From positions 2,666,001-2,730,000 of the forward strand of contig NZ_CP113062.1 in the NCBI RefSeq assembly GCF_026625765.1: a DNA stretch of 64,000 nt. Direction: 5' to 3'. Position 1 is the first letter of the stretch. Every line of letters begins with the position of its first letter. A program made the translations under genes and the position numbers. Below the pieces are notes generated by a model. That model had not been told where the DNA came from. It ran no database searches and was given only the letters and a program-made list of their open reading frames with translations. This stretch comes from Frigoribacterium sp. SL97. GTDB taxonomy: Bacteria > Actinomycetota > Actinomycetes > Actinomycetales > Microbacteriaceae. This document shows positions 59,891 through 64,000 of this stretch, piece after piece.

Positions 59891-61152
59891 CGGAAACCAC
59901 TACGGCAGCCAGCGGACGAAGCCTACTGGCTTACGGCCTCGGCAAGATCATCCCTGGGCTGCTGCTTTTTATGGCTGTTCCGCTCTGGACTAGAATTTTT
60001 GGGCCTGAGCAATACGGCTTTTATTCCATTGCCTGGAGCGTCGCGCTCTTTTCTAGCTCCCTGTTCACGGGTTGGATACGGCAGGCCCTCCTACGCCACA
60101 CGGGCAACGAAGGCGCAACGCTTCGCTCGCTCCCCCGCTGGACGATTCCCGCCGCAAGCGTCTTGGCGTCCGTACCTGTAGCCCTTCTCGTGGCCGTTCA
60201 GCTCCGACATGTCGGAGATGGACGTACATTCATCATCTCGGCAATCCTCTTTACCGTCATCAATTCGGCTTACACGGTCCTGCAGGCCTCAGCACAGCGC
60301 CAAGCCCGTTCGACGACTTACACCTTGGCCGAGATCGTGAGGGTTGGCGGAGCGGTCCTGGCCAGTCTCGCGGTTCAAAAAATTCTAGGCCTCGAGGGCG
60401 GGACTTCAATCCTAATCGGCTTTTGCCTGAGCAGCATTAGTGCTGTTGGCGTTCTTCAATGGCGCCAAATTGCAAAGGGCAAGCCTCATTCTTATCGACC
60501 GGAACGCACACGGGGCGACTCCACGCTTGCCACATTCTGGCGATATGGCTGGCCCATGGCTATCTGGCTTGCAGCGTCAACGCTCCTGCTGTACCAGGAC
60601 AGGGTCATCATCGGTTCGGTTCTCGGCCCCGCCGCTGCTGGTGAGTACGCGGCTGTCGCAGATGTCATAGTGCGAGGATTCGCCATGGTGAGTTTTCCTT
60701 TGACGATGGTTAGCCACCCTCTCATCATGGGTGCTTGGAATCGTGGCGAGGCAAGTTCTGCCTTGGCCATCAATCGGACCTTCAAGCGATATCTCATCGG
60801 GCTGTCAGTCGTCATTGTGCTGTCCGGCTGCCTGTTCGGCCAATCCGTTCTCGAACTGATCCTCGACATTCGAATAACCGAGCCTTTGCTGGTCCCCCTC
60901 CTCCTCATCGGCGCCGCTCTCTGGCAACTTGGACTCATGACGCACAAGGAACTCGAAGTCGAGAACCGAACCCGTCTCATGGCGATCCTCATCGTTTCTG
61001 TTGCAGCATCAAGCGCTGTCATAAATGCGTTTCTGACCGCACAGTCGGGCATTGTCGGCCCGGCGGCCGTATTTGCAGCCGGGGCCGGCGCCTACGTGCT
61101 GATCACCTACAGCCTGGGAGCCCGGCTACGCAAGAGGAGCATTCATGTCTGA
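59887..61152 (+). CDS. Polysaccharide flippase (Wzx, MATE/MOP superfamily)
   Basis: 421 residues, about twelve helices. SLLAYGLGKIIPGLLLFMAV and PLWTRIFGPEQYGFYSIAWS are typical of polysaccharide-transport proteins. Moves lipid-linked repeat units across the membrane. Codon third positions carry clearly more A/T than in the genes before 58 kb. Its 3' end overlaps the glycosyltransferase start by 8 bases. Confidence 0.85.
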   Translation: MTETTTAASGRSLLAYGLGKIIPGLLLFMAVPLWTRIFGPEQYGFYSIAWSVALFSSSLFTGWIRQALLRHTGNEGATLRSLPRWTIPAASVLASVPVALLVAVQLRHVGDGRTFIISAILFTVINSAYTVLQASAQRQARSTTYTLAEIVRVGGAVLASLAVQKILGLEGGTSILIGFCLSSISAVGVLQWRQIAKGKPHSYRPERTRGDSTLATFWRYGWPMAIWLAASTLLLYQDRVIIGSVLGPAAAGEYAAVADVIVRGFAMVSFPLTMVSHPLIMGAWNRGEASSALAINRTFKRYLIGLSVVIVLSGCLFGQSVLELILDIRITEPLLVPLLLIGAALWQLGLMTHKELEVENRTRLMAILIVSVAASSAVINAFLTAQSGIVGPAAVFAAGAGAYVLITYSLGARLRKRSIHV

Positions 61153-62029
61153 CCCCAGCATTTCAATCATCGCCGTGTCTTACTTCGGTGCGGCCGACGC
61201 TCGGCTCCTCGTCGATTCGCTCCTTCCACAGGACTTCGACGACTGGCAGCTCGTCATCGTCGACAATTCCGTCGATCCCACCGAGCGCGAACTCCTTCAG
61301 GAGTTGGCGTCCGACGACGCTCGTATTCGTATTCTTTTCAGTGGCAAGAACCTGGGTTACTTTGGTGCAGCTCATCATGCATTCGACGTGGTCTCTCCGC
61401 TGGGCGACGTGGTGGTCATGAACACGGACGTCGTGTTCGGGGGCCCGACCGTTCTGGGACAGCTTCGACGTGAGTCCTTGAGCCGAGACGACCTCGGCGT
61501 CTTAGCCCCGGCAATCATCAGCGAGAGAAGCGGCCGCGATCAGAACCCTCATCTCGTGGCAATGCCCTCGGTACGTGTAGCTGCAATGAGGCGCTGGGCA
61601 ACAGCCACGCCTCTTCTCACCCAGCTTTCGTTGTTGTTGTCCGACGTCAGGAGACGCAAGCGTCCGTTACCTGGGACCCAGCCTGGTGAGGTGTCACTAA
61701 TTTATGCGGCGCACGGATCATTCATGTATCTGACAGAAAAGTACTTCGCGTCCTCCGGCGACCTCCGGCACCCTCTCTTTCTCTTCGGGGAGGAGATTTA
61801 CGTCGCTGAGCACGCCCGCCGGGCAGGTCTCGAGACCTGGCATTTGCCCATGGTGACCATGAACCATGTCGAGCACGGAACAATGGGAATACGTCGTTCC
61901 CGCGCCGTCCTACAAATGTCAGGTAAGGCAACGAGATATGCCTTGCACACAGCCAAGGCAGCAGCACAAGAAAGACGCAGTGATTCACCGCAACCCCAAA
62001 ATGGGAGAACGTCCGGGTCGCAAGGATGA
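61145..62029 (+). CDS. Family 2 glycosyltransferase (rhamnosyltransferase-like)
   Basis: 294 residues. ISIIAVSYFGAADARLLVDS opens the GT-A fold, VVVMNTDVVFGGPTVL is the metal-binding DxD-like segment, and LFLFGEEIYVAEHARRAGLE has the ED acid motif used by rhamnosyltransferases. Adds a sugar to the repeat unit. The last 20 residues are disordered and overlap the polymerase start. Confidence 0.87.
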   Translation: MSDPSISIIAVSYFGAADARLLVDSLLPQDFDDWQLVIVDNSVDPTERELLQELASDDARIRILFSGKNLGYFGAAHHAFDVVSPLGDVVVMNTDVVFGGPTVLGQLRRESLSRDDLGVLAPAIISERSGRDQNPHLVAMPSVRVAAMRRWATATPLLTQLSLLLSDVRRRKRPLPGTQPGEVSLIYAAHGSFMYLTEKYFASSGDLRHPLFLFGEEIYVAEHARRAGLETWHLPMVTMNHVEHGTMGIRRSRAVLQMSGKATRYALHTAKAAAQERRSDSPQPQNGRTSGSQG

Positions 62030-63327
62030 TCGACCTTCTCGTACTCCCGGCGATGGTCGCGCTATCGGTCGGACTACGCATACTGACGGGAACATGGCTG
62101 CATCCGTCGACGGTGTTCGCGACAGCCTGGACCGCCTTCCTCTTCACCGCGGCGATTCTGCTCCCCGGTGTCGATTCCTACTCGCGAGCGAGCTTGTTCG
62201 TGCTCTTGGCGTCTCTCGTGGCGGCCTTGGGGTCTCCGCTCTCGATCCATAAGAGAGACATAATTCCCCATCGGTTGATCTCTAGTCCGTGGTTAATTCG
62301 ATTCTCGTTGTCGGGGTTTTTTACTGGCCTTCTCGCCGCTCTAATCAATGTGGAGTCGAATGGCAGATCGTTTGTCGCTGCCCTGTCTGCGGACTCGCTC
62401 ATCTCGTCATCGCAGGCAATGACTGCCGCTCGATACAACGGGTCGCTGGTGAGTTCACCACTGGCGACGTTCCTTCTGGCTATTACCTACGGCGCTGCGA
62501 TGGCGGCACCGTTCGCCGCGACGTCCAGAAACCGTCTGAAAAACGCTCTGATTCTTGCTGCACCGAGTGCCGGTGGCGCGGCATACGCCCTGTTGACGAC
62601 AGCTCGAGCTGGGCTCCTCATCGCAGCTTCTCTGAGCCTTGCGTCCTGGATCGTCGTCAAGGCGATCAAGGACGGCGGCCGGCCCAAGGTCAGCCTGAAG
62701 AGCGTCGCACCGCTGGTTGTCAGTGGCGGAGCCGTTGCCGTGTTCTTCCTCATCACTGCTGCCAACCGGTACGGAGGGGTGTCATACGTGGATCAGGCCA
62801 CTCTGGGCCGCACAGTAGGGATCTACGCGGGTGCGTCCACGCCGGCCCTAGGCGCTTGGCTCGGCACCCCCACTTTGCCGGAATGGGGCGTGAACACGTT
62901 CTCCGGAATTTCCTCGTTCTTCGTGCGGCCCGGAACTCTCGGAGTGCCTGACTTTCTCGATTTGGGCGCGGATGTCTCGAGCAACGTCTTTACCGCCTTC
63001 CGACCACTTGTTGAGGACTTCACCGAGCCAGGCGCCCTCGCTTTCATCGGAATTGTGAGCCTGATAGCTGCGTATGGCTACCGTCGCGCGGTGCTCCAGG
63101 GGAAGACCGCCGCTGCCGTCCTGGTGTCAGCCTGGATGAGCTTCGTTCTTTTTTCGCAATCTGCCAGCATTTTCACCTTCACGAATGTGGTCGTCGGTGT
63201 GCTGGTCTCGAGTGTCCTCATCTGTCGTCTGGCGAGATTCGAGGAAAGCGAAAATGCCGACGAAACGCTGAGCGCCTATGCCCATGCAACTACGGACAAG
63301 GGAAAGAGCCAGACCGTTGGCTCCTAG
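62026..63327 (+). CDS. O-antigen/capsule polymerase-like membrane protein (Wzy)
   Basis: 433 residues with about ten to twelve helices and one long extracytoplasmic loop (residues 245-330, SYVDQATLGRTVGIYAGAST), the topology of Wzy polymerases. No sequence motif is diagnostic, so this is called from topology and position. ATG 62026 overlaps the previous stop (ATGA). Confidence 0.75.
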   Translation: MIDLLVLPAMVALSVGLRILTGTWLHPSTVFATAWTAFLFTAAILLPGVDSYSRASLFVLLASLVAALGSPLSIHKRDIIPHRLISSPWLIRFSLSGFFTGLLAALINVESNGRSFVAALSADSLISSSQAMTAARYNGSLVSSPLATFLLAITYGAAMAAPFAATSRNRLKNALILAAPSAGGAAYALLTTARAGLLIAASLSLASWIVVKAIKDGGRPKVSLKSVAPLVVSGGAVAVFFLITAANRYGGVSYVDQATLGRTVGIYAGASTPALGAWLGTPTLPEWGVNTFSGISSFFVRPGTLGVPDFLDLGADVSSNVFTAFRPLVEDFTEPGALAFIGIVSLIAAYGYRRAVLQGKTAAAVLVSAWMSFVLFSQSASIFTFTNVVVGVLVSSVLICRLARFEESENADETLSAYAHATTDKGKSQTVGS

Positions 63328-64000
63328 GACACGCACCTTGTCATTGGCACAAGCTTTCGATCCCACTTCTAACGCACTTAATGCTATTCGTTTAGCTCTA
63401 GCAGTCATCGTTGTCGTGTCCCACTCGTGGCCCGTGACTGGACGCGGAGACGACCCTTTGCTCGGTGCGCAAGACTGGGGCGATTGGGCTGTAGGGGGAT
63501 TTTTTGCAATTTCCGGCTACCTCATCACAGCCAGCCGGGATACAACGCCCAGCTTTGCCATCTTTGTCTGGAAGCGCTTCCTAAGAATCTATCCTGCGTT
63601 TCTGTCTGCCCTCATTGCCGTTGCTTTCATCGCCGCGCCGCTATCAACGATCCTTACGGACGTGTCTTGGAACGCAGCTGATTCCCTGCAGTACGTATGG
63701 CGAAACTCGTTCCTTCTCATCACTCAACCGGCTATCGGTTCGACTCTGAACGATTCCCCGATCCCTGATTCTTGGAACAACCCGCTATGGACGCTGGCCT
63801 ACGAATCGGCGTGCTATCTGCTGATTGGCATTCTCTTTACGCTTTTGCCAAGCCGGTTCCGTTTAGGCGCGATCGCCGGGGCCGGCCTGGTGTGCTCCGT
63901 CGCCACTGCACTTGCGCTAGGAGACGTCCTCTCGGTCCCGGCTGTTGTGCTGAAAGGCTTTCACCTAGGGTCGTTTTTCGCCGCGGGGGCCTTCCTCTAC
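63278..64000 (+). CDS. Acyltransferase 3 family protein (3' end cut by window edge)
   Basis: About 241 residues visible and still open. NAIRLALAVIVVVSHSWPV holds the catalytic His of acyltransferase-3 enzymes, GGFFAISGYLITASRD follows with the second helix, and FVWKRFLRIYPAFLSALIAV and WTLAYESACYLLIGIL are typical. It probably O-acetylates the polysaccharide. ATG 63278 (or 63284) overlaps the polymerase by 50 bases; TTG 63338 is an alternative start. Strongly A/T-shifted codon use. Confidence 0.82.
   Translation, partial: MPMQLRTRERARPLAPRTRTLSLAQAFDPTSNALNAIRLALAVIVVVSHSWPVTGRGDDPLLGAQDWGDWAVGGFFAISGYLITASRDTTPSFAIFVWKRFLRIYPAFLSALIAVAFIAAPLSTILTDVSWNAADSLQYVWRNSFLLITQPAIGSTLNDSPIPDSWNNPLWTLAYESACYLLIGILFTLLPSRFRLGAIAGAGLVCSVATALALGDVLSVPAVVLKGFHLGSFFAAGAFLY

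Overview
The window is chromosomal DNA of a high-GC Gram-positive actinobacterium, most likely a member of the Microbacteriaceae (Frigoribacterium/Curtobacterium-like). This rests on very GC-rich codon third positions, many GTG starts, strings of 4-base ATGA/GTGA overlaps, a fused 2-oxoglutarate decarboxylase/succinyltransferase (Kgd), a GuaB1-type IMPDH relative, and the actinobacterial grouping of sigH-rsrA beside aroA-rsgA-hisN. The genus is an inference. No tRNA, rRNA, CRISPR array, transposase or prophage gene was seen.

Layout. 1-6.7 kb: an iron locus (two siderophore-interacting-protein-type genes behind a DtxR/IdeR-like box), divergent from a complete five-gene peptide-family ABC importer. 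6.7-16.8 kb: housekeeping and accessory genes (amidase, SMR efflux pump plus TetR regulator, GNAT, uracil-DNA glycosylase, S51 peptidase, phosphoribosyltransferase, YqjF, a photolyase-like protein with unusual domain order, a glycosyltransferase, SDR). 17-19.7 kb: metY-metX (homocysteine synthesis by direct sulfhydrylation). 19.8-23 kb: a three-gene signalling operon (histidine kinase, a membrane protein that looks like a degenerate kinase, LuxR-type response regulator). 23-32 kb: MFS exporter, secreted cell-wall-binding-repeat protein, thiamine-binding protein, GT87 mannosyltransferase-like protein, amino-acid ABC importer, YceI. 32-39 kb: NAD(P)HX dehydratase, HAD hydrolase, Old Yellow Enzyme, two CNNM/HlyC membrane proteins, GuaB1. 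39-49 kb: kgd, GNAT, rsrA-sigH, aroA, rsgA, hisN and a 46-residue small protein. 49-52.3 kb: MFS drug exporter and formaldehyde dehydrogenase.

52.6-64 kb holds a Wzx/Wzy-type surface polysaccharide operon running off the right edge. Its genes are Wzz-tyrosine kinase, low-molecular-weight tyrosine phosphatase, an Asp-box protein, sugar 4,6-dehydratase, aminotransferase, priming sugar transferase, acetyltransferase, flippase, glycosyltransferase, polymerase and acyltransferase. From the second gene on they are almost all translationally coupled. Dehydratase, aminotransferase, acetyltransferase and priming transferase together resemble the bacillosamine (Pgl) pathway. From about 58.6 kb the DNA becomes clearly poorer in GC, suggesting imported serotype-type genes.

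The most striking non-genic signal is a short word, AGGAGGCGCGG / CCGCGCCTCCT, found about twenty times on both strands. It often forms the arms of intergenic inverted repeats at operon ends and sometimes lies inside genes; once it supplies the ribosome-binding site of a gene. Several other long inverted repeats, a dispersed GTCGGCAAYTCAGGACTCCTG repeat and several 6- to 20-base tandem repeats fill the longer gaps.
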